The notes under the pieces: generated by a model
The model's database searches: none
Seen by the model: the letters and a program-made list of their open reading frames with translations, nothing else
What the model was told of the DNA's origin: nothing
Shown: positions 23,339 to 32,215 of the stretch, in pieces
Layout: the number at the start of each line of letters is the position of its first letter
Numbering within the stretch: the stretch's first letter is position 1
Position numbers and translations under genes: made by a program
From: CAZRWD01 sp964603785
Lineage (GTDB): Bacteria > Fermentibacterota > Fermentibacteria > Fermentibacterales > Fermentibacteraceae
Direction: 5' to 3'
Assembly (NCBI GenBank): GCA_964603785.1
Contig: CAZRWD010000011.1
Span: 18,946 to 82,945 of the forward strand
DNA length: 64,000 nt

Positions 23339-25004
23339 GGATCTCCGGAGCGAGCTGCGCGCGCTCGTCGCAGGAGCCCTCGGATCCCGGTTCGGGGTCG
23401 AGCGCCCCGTCCTGCTCTCCGAGCCTCGCAGCGAAGCCTTCGGCGACCTGACCACCCAGGCCGCTCTCGAGGCGGCGCCGGAGATAGGCCTGCCGCCGCG
23501 CGAAGTCGCGGCCGGGCTCCTCTCGGCCATGAGCCTTCCGGCGGCGGTCGAGTCGGCGGGCGTCGAGGGTCCCGGTTTCATCAACTTCAGGCTGTCCGAC
23601 GACCACCTCGCGGAGACGGCGTCCGCGCTTTCGGGCTCGGGGCTCGTCCCGCTCCTGGGGGGTTCGGGCTCTGGCAGGAGGGCCCTGGTCGAGTTCGTCA
23701 GCTCCAATCCCACGGGTCCGCTCAGCGTCGGCCACTGCCGACAGGCGGTCCTGGGGGAGGCGATATCCGGGCTGCTCGAGGCGGCCGGCTGGAAGGTCGA
23801 GCGGGAGTATTACTTCAACGATTCCGGCCGGCAGATGGACCTTCTCGCCGAATCGCTCGCGGCGAGGTACCTGGGGCTCCGCGGCGAGGCCATGGACATC
23901 CCCGAGGGCGGCTACAAGGGCGAGTACCTCGAGAGGTGGGCGGCCGACCTGATGGCCGGCGAGCCCGGCCTGCAGTGGCCCTCGGACGCCGACGCCTTCC
24001 GAGTCTACTCGACCCGGAGGGCCATGGACATGATCAGGGAGGACCTGGACCTCCTCGGCATCCGGTTCGACAGGTACTTCAGCGAGGCCAGCCTGATCCC
24101 CGACGCGGTGGAGGAGGCCATCTCGAGACTGTCTATGGTGGTCACGGGCGGTGGTCCCCTCGTCTACGAGGATCCCCCCGGATCGGGCAAGCGGTGGGCC
24201 AGGCTGACGGCCCTCGGGCGCCCGGAGGACCGGGTGCTGGTGAGGGACGGCGGCGGATACACCTACAGGACGCCCGACATAGCCTACCACCTCGACAAGT
24301 TCGACAGGGGCTACGACCTCATGGTGGATGTGTTCGGCTCGGACCACCTCGACACCAGCCGGGACGTGACCGCCCTCCTGTCGGCCATCCTGGGGGAGGC
24401 CGAGGTCGCCTCCAGGCTCAGGGTGATCCTCCACCAGTTCGTGACCCTGGTGAGGGACGGCAGGAAGGTCAGGATGTCCACCAGGGCGGCGAACTTCGTG
24501 ACCATGCGGGAACTCGTGGAGGAGGCCGGCTCGGCGGATGTGACGAGGTACCTCTTCCTGACCCGCAAGGCCGAGGCGCACATGGATTTCGATCTGGAGG
24601 TAGCCCGCAGGCAGTCCGACGACAACCCCGTCTACTACGTGCAGTACGCCTGTGCGAGGATATCGGGCATCCTCAGGACCGCCCGGGCGGAGGGGCTCGA
24701 GACCCCTGCGGACGCCGCCATGGCGGGGTTCCGCCCAGGAGCGGACGAGAGGAGGCTCATGCGCCTCCTGGAGGCGGTTCCGTCGAGGGTCGTGGCGGCG
24801 GCGGAAGCACTCGAGCCGCACAGGCTGACCGAGATGCTCCACGAGCTGGCGACCGCGTTCCACGGCTTCTACCAGAGGGTGAGGGTGGTGGACACGCAGG
24901 ACCCGGGCACCTCCGCCGGCCGGCTGATCCTCTGCTCGGCCTGCCGCAACACCATGCGGGACCTCCTCGGGGTCCTCGGCGTGGCCGCTCCCGAGCGGAT
25001 GTAG
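23328..25004 (+). CDS. argS: Arginine--tRNA ligase
   Basis: 558 residues, class I. The N-terminal tRNA-binding domain has EAFGDLTTQAAL; the HIGH-like motif is within SSNPTGPLSVGHCRQAVLGE, and the KMSKS equivalent is GRKVRMSTRAANF. The DALR anticodon domain with ARISGILR and LHELATAFHGFYQ closes it. TTG 23328 is chosen as the start because it is the only in-frame initiation codon close to the conserved N-terminus. Confidence 0.95.
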   Translation: MGPEDLRSELRALVAGALGSRFGVERPVLLSEPRSEAFGDLTTQAALEAAPEIGLPPREVAAGLLSAMSLPAAVESAGVEGPGFINFRLSDDHLAETASALSGSGLVPLLGGSGSGRRALVEFVSSNPTGPLSVGHCRQAVLGEAISGLLEAAGWKVEREYYFNDSGRQMDLLAESLAARYLGLRGEAMDIPEGGYKGEYLERWAADLMAGEPGLQWPSDADAFRVYSTRRAMDMIREDLDLLGIRFDRYFSEASLIPDAVEEAISRLSMVVTGGGPLVYEDPPGSGKRWARLTALGRPEDRVLVRDGGGYTYRTPDIAYHLDKFDRGYDLMVDVFGSDHLDTSRDVTALLSAILGEAEVASRLRVILHQFVTLVRDGRKVRMSTRAANFVTMRELVEEAGSADVTRYLFLTRKAEAHMDFDLEVARRQSDDNPVYYVQYACARISGILRTARAEGLETPADAAMAGFRPGADERRLMRLLEAVPSRVVAAAEALEPHRLTEMLHELATAFHGFYQRVRVVDTQDPGTSAGRLILCSACRNTMRDLLGVLGVAAPERM

Positions 25005-25018
25005 GATTTGGAGGACAA

Positions 25019-25933
25019 ATGGCTCTCCTCGTAGTAGGCTCCGTCGCGCTCGACACGCTGACCACCCCCTCCGGCAAGGTGGAGGAGACCCTCGGCGGGT
25101 CGGCCGTCTATTTCTCGCTGGGGGCGCGCCCCTTCGACTCCGTCAGCATGGTGGGGGTCGTCGGGCCGGACTTCCCGGTCATGGAGAAGCGCTTCCTGGA
25201 GGACAAGGGCATAGGCCTCGAGGGGCTCCAGACCGGGCAGGGACCCACCTTCCGCTGGGAGGGGGTCTACGGCCCGGACCTCGGCGACGCCAGGACGATA
25301 CGCACCGAGCTGGGCGTCTTCGCGGGCTTCGCCCCCCGGCTGGCCGCGGGTCATCGCACGACTCCCTGCATCTTCCTGGCCAACATCGATCCCGCACTCC
25401 AGCTCGACGTGCTGGGGCAGGTCGAGAACCCGAGATGGGTCGCCGTCGATACGATGAACCTCTGGATCGACCGGCAGAGGGACGCCGTGATCGACGTGTT
25501 CAGACGGGTCCAGATCGTCTTCGTGAACGCCTCCGAGGCCGCGCAGCTGTCGGGCGAGCCCGACATCTTCAGGGCCGGGGCGTGGATCCTGTCCCTGGGC
25601 CCTCGATACGTGGTCATCAAGCGGGGCGCCAGCGGAGTGCTCGTCCTGGGCGGTCCCGTCCCGTTCGCGCTGCCGGCGGTGCCCCTGGAGTCGGTGGTCG
25701 ATCCTACGGGCGCAGGCGACTCGTTCGCCGCCGGGATGCTGGGCTTCCTCTCCGGAGCCGGCAGGCCCCTCGAATTCGACGACATCCGCCTCGGGCTGGC
25801 CTACGGTTCCGTGATAGCCAGCTTCGCGGTGTCGGGCTTCGGCACCGCGATGATGAGGGACCTGGACAGGAGCCTGATAGACGAGAGGATGAAGTACTAC
25901 CTCTCGACCAACCAGCTGGGGATGGTCCCGTGA
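25019..25933 (+). CDS. PfkB family carbohydrate/nucleoside kinase
   Basis: 304 residues, ribokinase fold. GSVALDTLTTP and ETLGGSAVYFSLGA form the N-terminal sugar-binding part; VNASEAAQL, VIKRGASGVLV and the anion hole/catalytic motif DPTGAGDSFAAGMLGFL are present. The pattern (GGSAVYFSLGA, HRTTPCIFLANIDP) is of the uncharacterised adenosine/sugar kinase group often found near purM in candidate phyla. Substrate unknown. ATG 25019 after GGAGGACAA; ends GTGA into purM. Confidence 0.87.
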   Translation: MALLVVGSVALDTLTTPSGKVEETLGGSAVYFSLGARPFDSVSMVGVVGPDFPVMEKRFLEDKGIGLEGLQTGQGPTFRWEGVYGPDLGDARTIRTELGVFAGFAPRLAAGHRTTPCIFLANIDPALQLDVLGQVENPRWVAVDTMNLWIDRQRDAVIDVFRRVQIVFVNASEAAQLSGEPDIFRAGAWILSLGPRYVVIKRGASGVLVLGGPVPFALPAVPLESVVDPTGAGDSFAAGMLGFLSGAGRPLEFDDIRLGLAYGSVIASFAVSGFGTAMMRDLDRSLIDERMKYYLSTNQLGMVP

Positions 25934-26958
25934 CGGACAGCCTGGACTACAGGTCGTCGGGCGTCGACATAGACGAGGGCGAGAGGGCAGTGGCCCGCAT
26001 GAAGAGCCTTGCGAGGGCGACCTTCACGCCCCGCGTGATGTCCGATCTGGGAGGGTTCGGAGGGCTCTTCAGGGCGGATTTCGGCGGCCTCCGGGAGCCC
26101 GTCCTGGTAGCCAGCACGGACGGGGTCGGGACCAAGCTCAGGGTCGCCTCGATGACCGGCCGTTACGACACGGTCGGGCGCGACCTGGTCAACCACTGCG
26201 TGAACGACATCCTGGCCCAGGGGGCCGAGCCGCTCTTCTTCCTGGACTACATCGCGTGCGGAAGGCTCGAGGCCTCCGTGGCGGTCCGGATCGTCGAGGG
26301 CCTCTCGGCCGCCTGCATCGAGAACGGCTGCGCCCTGCTCGGGGGGGAGACGGCCGAGATGCCGGGCTTCTACGCCCCGGGGGACTACGACGTGGCGGGA
26401 ACCATCGTCGGAGTCGCCGACAGGGATTCGATCCCGGACCGATCTCTTGTCGAGCCCGGGATGCCCGTGCTCGGGCTGCACTCCAGCGGGCTGCACACCA
26501 ACGGCTACTCCCTCGCCCGAAGGGTCCTGTTCGACAAGGCCGGCCTCTCGCCCGACGACCGTCCGGACGAGCTCGGCGGGGTCACCGTGGCCGACGCCCT
26601 CCTGGAGGTGCACCTCAGCTACCTGAAGGCGGTCGGACCCATGCTGCGCGGCGGACTCGCCGCGGGCATCTGCCATGTCACCGGGGGCGGCATCCCGGGG
26701 AACCTGCCGAGGATCCTCCCCGAGGGCTGCGGCGCGCTCATCCGGCTGCCGGACGATCCGCCTCCCCTCTTCGGTCTGATAAGGGACCTCGGCGAAATTT
26801 CCGATCACGAGATGCAGCGCGCCTTCAACCTGGGGGCGGGGATGCTCGTGGTCCTCCGCCGCGGACTCGAGGAGGCCGCCGGGATGGCCCGCGAGGCGGG
26901 CTTTCGCGCATACGAGGCCGGATCGATAGATTCCACCGGCAGGATAACGCTGGACTGA
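25930..26958 (+). CDS. purM: Phosphoribosylformylglycinamidine cyclo-ligase
   Basis: 342 residues; closes the imidazole ring in purine synthesis (AIR synthetase). DYRSSGVDIDEGERAV, VLVASTDGVGTKLRVA, CVNDILAQGAEPLFFLDYIA, LLGGETAEMPGFY, GLHTNGYSLAR and HVTGGGIPGNLPRILP are all family hallmarks. GTG start in a GTGA overlap. Other pur genes are not in the window. Confidence 0.96.
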   Translation: MTDSLDYRSSGVDIDEGERAVARMKSLARATFTPRVMSDLGGFGGLFRADFGGLREPVLVASTDGVGTKLRVASMTGRYDTVGRDLVNHCVNDILAQGAEPLFFLDYIACGRLEASVAVRIVEGLSAACIENGCALLGGETAEMPGFYAPGDYDVAGTIVGVADRDSIPDRSLVEPGMPVLGLHSSGLHTNGYSLARRVLFDKAGLSPDDRPDELGGVTVADALLEVHLSYLKAVGPMLRGGLAAGICHVTGGGIPGNLPRILPEGCGALIRLPDDPPPLFGLIRDLGEISDHEMQRAFNLGAGMLVVLRRGLEEAAGMAREAGFRAYEAGSIDSTGRITLD

Positions 26959-26969
26959 GCGGAGGACAG

Positions 26970-28169
26970 ATGCACAGGACGCTTGCGGAGGGACTCGCAT
27001 CCCCGGACGGGGGCAGGATACTGCTGGCAGTCCTGGACGGGCTCGGCGACATCTCCGGCCCCTCCGGGATGACGCCGCTGGAGGCGGCATCCACGCCAAA
27101 CCTCGACGCGCTGGCCCCCCTCTCGGCCCTGGGGCAGCACATACCGGTGTCCCACGGCATCACCCCCGGAAGCGGTCCGGCCCACCTTGCGCTGTTCGGC
27201 TACGACCCGGTCGAGTTCTTCGTCGGGAGGGGCATCCTCTCGGCTCTCGGCGTGGGTTTCCCCGTCGTCCCGGGCGACCTGGCGGCCAGGGCCAACTTCT
27301 GCACGCTCGGACCGGACGGGAGGATCACCGACAGGAGGGCGGGCAGGATCGACAGCTCCGAGAACGCAAGGCTGGTCTCCATGCTGGACGGCATGAGGAT
27401 CGACGACGTGGAGGTCTTCGTCAGGACCGAGAAGGAGCACCGGGCCTGCGTCGTGTTCCGGGGCGAGGGCCTCGGGGAGGCCGTCGGAGACAGCGATCCC
27501 GGGCATGCGGGCCTCCCTCCCCTCGTGCCGGTGGCGCACGACGGAGCATCCGCCAGGAGCGCCCGGGTGGTCTCGGAGTTCCTCCGACGCGCCGGGGAGG
27601 CGCTGGCGGGTGAGCATCCCGCCAACGGTATCCTCCTTCGCGGGTTCGCCTCCCACCGGCCATACCCCTCGATGGCGGACCGGTTCAGACTGAGGGCCGC
27701 GGCGGCCGCTCTCTATCCGATGTACAGGGGCGTGGCCGCCCTCGTAGGCATGGACATGCTCCGGTGCGCCACGGCGGACGACCAGATCCGTGCGGCGGAG
27801 CTGGCGGCCGGGGAGGGATACGACCTCCTCTTCCTCCACCACAAGCCCACGGACAGCTCGGGAGAGGACGGCGACTTCGAGGCGAAGACCGCCGCCGTGG
27901 AGTCCTTCGACCGCATGCTTCCGGGGCTCCTGGATGCCGGTTTCGACGTGACGTGCATAACGGGCGACCACAGCACCCCTTGCCCCATGAAGCTGCACAG
28001 CTGGCACCCGGTCCCTGTCCTCGTCTCGGGAGGCCCGCAGAGAACCGGCTGGAGCAGGCGCCTCACCGAGCGCGAGGCCGCCTCCGGGGCTCTCGGGACA
28101 TTCATGGCCGTCGACCTGATGCCCATCCTCCTCGCGTCGGCCGGTCGCCTGGAGAAGTACGGCGCATGA
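26970..28169 (+). CDS. apgM: 2,3-bisphosphoglycerate-independent phosphoglycerate mutase, archaeal ApgM type
   Basis: 399 residues. Alkaline-phosphatase superfamily. VLDGLGD holds the first metal-binding Asp; GMTPLEAASTPNLDALA, HGITPGSGPAHLALFGYDP (nucleophile region), FASHRPYPSM, YRGVAALVGM, HHKPTDSSGEDGDFEAK and TGDHSTPCPMKLHSWHPVPV match the ApgM family rather than GpmI. It interconverts 3- and 2-phosphoglycerate. ATG 26970 follows GGAGGACAG. The family is the main PGM in archaea and is also found in various bacteria. Confidence 0.92.
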   Translation: MHRTLAEGLASPDGGRILLAVLDGLGDISGPSGMTPLEAASTPNLDALAPLSALGQHIPVSHGITPGSGPAHLALFGYDPVEFFVGRGILSALGVGFPVVPGDLAARANFCTLGPDGRITDRRAGRIDSSENARLVSMLDGMRIDDVEVFVRTEKEHRACVVFRGEGLGEAVGDSDPGHAGLPPLVPVAHDGASARSARVVSEFLRRAGEALAGEHPANGILLRGFASHRPYPSMADRFRLRAAAAALYPMYRGVAALVGMDMLRCATADDQIRAAELAAGEGYDLLFLHHKPTDSSGEDGDFEAKTAAVESFDRMLPGLLDAGFDVTCITGDHSTPCPMKLHSWHPVPVLVSGGPQRTGWSRRLTEREAASGALGTFMAVDLMPILLASAGRLEKYGA

Positions 28170-29074
28170 TCCGCCCCGCCCCCGGACACGAGGGGATCGA
28201 GGACCTGAGGCGCAGTCGAGGTGCGCTCATCCTCGCGCACAGCTACCAGCCGCCCGGGATACAGGACCTGGCCGACATGGTGGGCGACTCCCTCGAACTG
28301 AGCAGGGCCGCACGCGACTCGTCCAAGGATGTGATCGTGGTATGCGGGGTTCGGTTCATGGCGGAGACGGCCGCAATCCTGGCGCCTGGGAGGACGGTGA
28401 TCCACCCGGTTCCCGGTTCTGGCTGCCCCCTGGCGGATTGCATGACGGTCGCCGACCTCGAGGCGATGAAGAGAGCCCACCCCGGGGCATCGGTGGTGAC
28501 ATACGTCAATTCCGGGGCCGGGCTGAAGGCGGCCAGCTGGGCTTGCTGCACATCGGCGAACGCCGTCCGCGTGGTGTCCGCCGCCCCGCCCGGAGACGTC
28601 ATCTTCGGGCCGGACAGGAACCTCGGGTCGTTCGTCTCCCTCCACACCTCCAGGAGGGTCCACATCTTCGACGGCTGCTGCCCCCCCCATGCGGGGGCCG
28701 ACCTCGGACACATCGGCGAGGCGAGGGCTCTCTGGCCTGATGCCGAGCTCCTCGTCCATCCCGAGACTCCACCCGCCGCCTGGGACATGGCCGACGCCGT
28801 CCTGGGAACCGGGGGCATGATCGGCCGCATCGGCGCGTCCCCATCCCGGCGGTTCCTGATAGGCACCGAGACGGGATTCATACACAGGCTGCAGACGCTG
28901 TTCCCGGACAGGTCCTTCATGGCTGTCGGCAGGATTGCCTGCCCCGACATGAAGAGGATCACTCCGGAGTCGGTGCGCCTTGCGCTCGAGGCGCTCGGAC
29001 CCGTGGTCGAGGTCGACCCCGTCACCGCAGCCGGGGCGAGGGATGCGGTCGAGAGGATGGCCTCGATTGGCTGA
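28166..29074 (+). CDS. nadA: Quinolinate synthase
   Basis: 302 residues; condenses iminoaspartate with dihydroxyacetone phosphate for NAD synthesis, using a [4Fe-4S] cluster. ILAHSYQPPGIQDLADMVGD, VRFMAETAAILAP, CPLADCMT, YVNSGAGLKA, CTSANAV, FGPDRNLG and GRIACPDMKRITPE are typical, with cluster cysteines in CPLADC, CCTSANAV and ACPDMK. ATGA overlap with apgM. nadB and nadC are not in the window. Confidence 0.94.
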   Translation: MIRPAPGHEGIEDLRRSRGALILAHSYQPPGIQDLADMVGDSLELSRAARDSSKDVIVVCGVRFMAETAAILAPGRTVIHPVPGSGCPLADCMTVADLEAMKRAHPGASVVTYVNSGAGLKAASWACCTSANAVRVVSAAPPGDVIFGPDRNLGSFVSLHTSRRVHIFDGCCPPHAGADLGHIGEARALWPDAELLVHPETPPAAWDMADAVLGTGGMIGRIGASPSRRFLIGTETGFIHRLQTLFPDRSFMAVGRIACPDMKRITPESVRLALEALGPVVEVDPVTAAGARDAVERMASIG

Positions 29075-29780
29075 CAGCCAACCGCTCGTCGGTTTCTCGA
29101 CCCAGTGGCTGGAGAACGCTCCCGAGAAGCAGGGTGCATGGGGGCGATGGCGCTTCGCCGTGAACGCCAGCTATGCCCGGCTGGCATCCGTATCCGGCTT
29201 CTGCCCGGTCGCCGTGCTCCCGGCGGGTCTGGGGCGCGTGCGCACCGTGCTCGGGGGGCTCGACGTCCTGGTGCTGACCGGGGGCAACGACCCGTGCCCC
29301 TCGCTCTACGGGAGGCCGCTCCAGGGTGCCGAGAACATCGAGTTCCACAGACCACTCTGGGAGATGACCCTCTACCGCGAGGCCAGGAGGGCGGGAGTCC
29401 CCGTCCTCGGGATCTGCCTGGGAATGCAGATCATGGGAATCGCGGGAGGTGTCGCCCTTGTGCAGGACATTCCGTCGGCCGTTCACGGGGCCGTCGACCA
29501 CTACGGCACGGCAGCCCTGCCGAAGGAGCACACCGTCACCACGGCCCCGGGCTCGGCGGTAGGGGGGGTCCTGGGGGGGGAGCCGCTCGTCTGCAGCTTC
29601 CATCACCAGGCTGTGGAGAAGGTCCCCCCGGGGTTCGTCGCGACCGCGATGGCGTCGGACGGAGTCATCGAGGCCATGGAGAGCGAAGACGGCCTGGCGG
29701 TGGGCGTGCAGTGGCACCCCGAGCGCGACTGGACGGGAGTGCCCCTCCTGAGGATGCTGGTCGGGAGGGGACGGGGCTGA
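29067..29780 (+). CDS. Class I glutamine amidotransferase-like, peptidase C26 family
   Basis: 237 residues. The nucleophile elbow is GICLGMQIM (Cys), and the His-Glu pair is in GVQWHPERD. VLTGGNDPCPSLYG and CSFHHQAVEKVP are of the gamma-Glu-GABA hydrolase (PuuD)/C26 kind, so a gamma-glutamyl hydrolase activity is likely. TTG 29067 overlaps nadA by 8 bases. Substrate unknown. Confidence 0.87.
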   Translation: MADSQPLVGFSTQWLENAPEKQGAWGRWRFAVNASYARLASVSGFCPVAVLPAGLGRVRTVLGGLDVLVLTGGNDPCPSLYGRPLQGAENIEFHRPLWEMTLYREARRAGVPVLGICLGMQIMGIAGGVALVQDIPSAVHGAVDHYGTAALPKEHTVTTAPGSAVGGVLGGEPLVCSFHHQAVEKVPPGFVATAMASDGVIEAMESEDGLAVGVQWHPERDWTGVPLLRMLVGRGRG

Positions 29781-30607
29781 GACTGCTCTACCGGTCGGTC
29801 CCCAAGCCCGTCGAGAGGATCTGGGGAAGCCTCCCCAACCCCGGGGGGCAGCCCTTCGGGGAGGTCTGGTGGCTCTTCGACGACGGCGCCTCCTCATCGG
29901 AACTGATCGCGGGCGGTCCCGAGGTCGCAAGGCTCGCCGACATCCGCCGGGCCCCCGCCGAGCCGTTCCCCATCCTCGTGAAGACCCTGCACACCGCATC
30001 GATGCTTTCGCTCCAGGTGCATCCCGGAGCGTTCGGAGGCCCCTCGAAGTCGGAGACCTGGCTCATCCTCACGGCACTGCCCGGAGCCTTCCTGTTTGCG
30101 GGCCTGCGCGAGGGCGTCGACGAGGCCGGTCTGGTCCGGGCCCTCTCGACGGACAGCCCGGAGAGCGTCCTGGAGAGGCATTCCGTCTCTCCGGGGGACA
30201 TGATCCACCTCCCGGCGGGCACCGTGCACGCCCTCGGAGGGGGCATCGAGCTCCTCGAGGTCCAGAACAACGAGAACACGACCTTCCGCCTGCACGACTG
30301 GGGTAGGGTCGATGCCTCCGGACGCCCCCGCGTGCTCCATCTCGAGCAGGCGCTGGCTTCGATCCCCTTCGACAGTCCACCGCGCCCTGCCGTCAGCAGG
30401 GGAACGCCGCCGGACACCGGGGGATCGGGGTATCTGATGGAGAGGGTTCACCCGGGTACCGTCCAGGTCCCGCCGTTCGGCGTGCTCTTCGTCGAGGGCA
30501 TGGGCTCGGGGGAGCAGGGAAGAGCATGCATGGTCGCCGACCGCCCGGGGGGGACGGCCGTCGTCCGGTCGCCCGCCTGGGTGATCCGGCCGGAGGAGTC
30601 GCCCTGA
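29777..30607 (+). CDS. manA: Mannose-6-phosphate isomerase, type I
   Basis: 276 residues of the zinc-dependent cupin isomerase family, shorter than E. coli ManA (about 390) as in Firmicutes. RIWGSLPNP, FPILVKTLHTASMLSLQVHP (zinc His/Gln), SETWLIL, MIHLPAGTVHALGGGIELLEVQ and TFRLHDWGR are conserved. The only plausible start is CTG 29777, inside CTGA, with GGGAGGGG six bases upstream. It makes mannose-6-P for the next gene's GDP-mannose route (a phosphomannomutase is not in the window). Confidence 0.88.
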   Translation: MRLLYRSVPKPVERIWGSLPNPGGQPFGEVWWLFDDGASSSELIAGGPEVARLADIRRAPAEPFPILVKTLHTASMLSLQVHPGAFGGPSKSETWLILTALPGAFLFAGLREGVDEAGLVRALSTDSPESVLERHSVSPGDMIHLPAGTVHALGGGIELLEVQNNENTTFRLHDWGRVDASGRPRVLHLEQALASIPFDSPPRPAVSRGTPPDTGGSGYLMERVHPGTVQVPPFGVLFVEGMGSGEQGRACMVADRPGGTAVVRSPAWVIRPEESP

Positions 30608-31629
30608 TGGATGACATTCATGCCGTGATCATGGCGGGGGGCCGCGGGACGCGGTTCTGGCCGGTCTCGAGGAAGGCCTCCCCCAAGCAGTTCGTCGAGC
30701 TGCTCGAGGGCCGCACGCTGCTGCAGGCGACCGTCGCGAGGCTCGAGGGACTCGTCCCTCCCGCGAGGACCCTGGTGGTCACGGGCGTCGATTTCGCAGG
30801 CACGGTACGCGATCAGCTGCCGGCGATCCCACCGGAGAACATCCTGCTCGAGCCATCGGGGAGGAATACGGCCGCCTGCATATGCTGGGCCGCCATGGAG
30901 ATCCGCCGCAGGCACGGCGGGGCCGCCGTCATGGCCGTGCTCCCCTCGGATCATCTGGTCTCCGACGACGAGGGCTTCAGGAGCTCCATCGCCGCCGCCG
31001 CGGCAGCCGCCCTGGACGGCTGGCTGGTGACCGTCGGCATCGTGCCCGACAGGCCGGCGACCGGGTACGGCTACCTCGAGGCGGACCCTCCCGAGGGCGG
31101 GATCTCGCGCGTGGCCAGGTTCGTGGAGAAGCCGGACCAGGCCACGGCGCGCGCCTTTCTCGAGAGCGGCAGGTTCCTCTGGAACGCGGGCATGTTCGTC
31201 TGGCGCGCCGACTCCATCCTGGACGAGATCGGGAGGCAGCTGCCCGCGCTCCATTCCGCCCTGGCCGGCATGAGGACCGGCAGCGAGGCGGATCCGGCGG
31301 TCTACGGCAGGCTCGAATCAGTCTCGATCGACTACGGGGTCATGGAGAAGGCCGGGCGGGTGGCGGTCGTGAGGGCATCCTTCGGCTGGGACGACCTGGG
31401 AGACTGGCCCGCGGCCCGCAGGGCGGGTGTCTCGAGGGGGAGATGCCTTGTCGTGGACGGACACGACTGCACTGCCTGGACTCCCGGGAGGCTGACCGTG
31501 GTCATGGGCCTGTCAGGGGTCTCCGTGGTCGAGTCCGGGGGAGTAATCCTGGTCATGTCGGACGAGAGCGCCCAGAAGCTGAGGGATGTGGTGACCGGCC
31601 TGGAGGCCACGGACCCGGACCTGGTCTAG
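30607..31629 (+). CDS. manC: Mannose-1-phosphate guanylyltransferase
   Basis: 340 residues; makes GDP-mannose. The signature GGRGTRFWPVSRKASPKQF is complete, with LEPSGRNTAACICWAA, AVLPSDHLV, TGYGYLEA, FVEKPD, WNAGMFVWR, DYGVMEKAG and SFGWDDLGDW. It lacks the C-terminal isomerase domain of bifunctional ManC, matching the separate isomerase upstream. ATG in a TGATG overlap; the stop is in the CTAG shared with the next, convergent gene. Last gene of the 17.1-31.6 kb run. Confidence 0.94.
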   Translation: MDDIHAVIMAGGRGTRFWPVSRKASPKQFVELLEGRTLLQATVARLEGLVPPARTLVVTGVDFAGTVRDQLPAIPPENILLEPSGRNTAACICWAAMEIRRRHGGAAVMAVLPSDHLVSDDEGFRSSIAAAAAAALDGWLVTVGIVPDRPATGYGYLEADPPEGGISRVARFVEKPDQATARAFLESGRFLWNAGMFVWRADSILDEIGRQLPALHSALAGMRTGSEADPAVYGRLESVSIDYGVMEKAGRVAVVRASFGWDDLGDWPAARRAGVSRGRCLVVDGHDCTAWTPGRLTVVMGLSGVSVVESGGVILVMSDESAQKLRDVVTGLEATDPDLV

Positions 31630-32084
31630 TCGGATCTCCTGATGGAAACGCCCGACCCGTTCGGGAGCCAGCCGTAGGCCCATGGGGCGGTGAAGGCCCC
31701 CAGACGGATGCAGCCGTGTGACTGGGGTGTCCCCAGCAGACGGAGGGCCCTGGATCCGCCCGCCTGGTGGAGCCCGATCTCGCCGGATGGGTCGATGCAC
31801 ATCCAGAAGGGCATCCTCACCAGGTAGCGGCTGCTTATCGGAGCCCTCCTGCGGTACAGGACGGTGAAGTCGCCGGCCGGGGTCGAGTGCCCCGGCCTGC
31901 CCGAGGAGATCATGGAGAGGTTGGCCTCCCGGCCGTCCTCCGTGAAGAGGATGACCTGCCTGTCGAGAAGGACGACGGCCTCCCGGGAAGGTGCGGCGGG
32001 CTGGTGCAGCTCCGCCCCTCCGACTCCCGTCGAGGACAGGAGCAGCCCGAGCACGAGTTTCAGCAGATCGGCCAGCGTACCCAT
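31626..32084 (-). CDS. L,D-transpeptidase (YkuD domain), exported
   Basis: 152 residues. A short hydrophobic N-terminus (LLKLVLGLLLSSTGVG) is followed by the catalytic motif: an upstream His in GLHQAGG and SHGCIRLG with the nucleophile Cys. DRQVILFTEDGREA and TPAGDFTVLYRR are the usual early blocks. Cross-links peptidoglycan or attaches proteins to it in the periplasm. ATG 32084 has GGGAGG six bases upstream. Confidence 0.9.
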   Translation of the reverse strand: MGTLADLLKLVLGLLLSSTGVGGAELHQPAAPSREAVVLLDRQVILFTEDGREANLSMISSGRPGHSTPAGDFTVLYRRRAPISSRYLVRMPFWMCIDPSGEIGLHQAGGSRALRLLGTPQSHGCIRLGAFTAPWAYGWLPNGSGVSIRRSD

Positions 32085-32108
32085 GCAAAACCCTCCCTGG
32101 GGGCGGAT

Positions 32109-32137
32109 TGTCTAAGCAGACGGCGCCCCGCCGTCAA
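32109..32137 (-). promoter_or_regulatory. Candidate promoter of the L,D-transpeptidase gene
   Basis: On the minus strand TTGACG (32132-32137), a 17-base spacer and TAGACA (32109-32114). It lies back to back with the plus-strand promoter at 32148. Confidence 0.5.
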
Positions 32138-32147
32138 GCCCGGGGCG

Positions 32148-32176
32148 TTGACTTGGTTCCGGTCATTGCAGATTTT
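32148..32176 (+). promoter_or_regulatory. Candidate promoter of the TPR lipoprotein gene
   Basis: TTGACT (32148-32153), a 17-base spacer and GATTTT (32171-32176) precede the gene at 32216 by about 40 bases. The -35 is good and the -10 only moderate. Confidence 0.45.
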
Positions 32177-32215
32177 CCAGTGACTTTTCAGTCAGTTTCC
32201 CGAACGGAGGATCAG

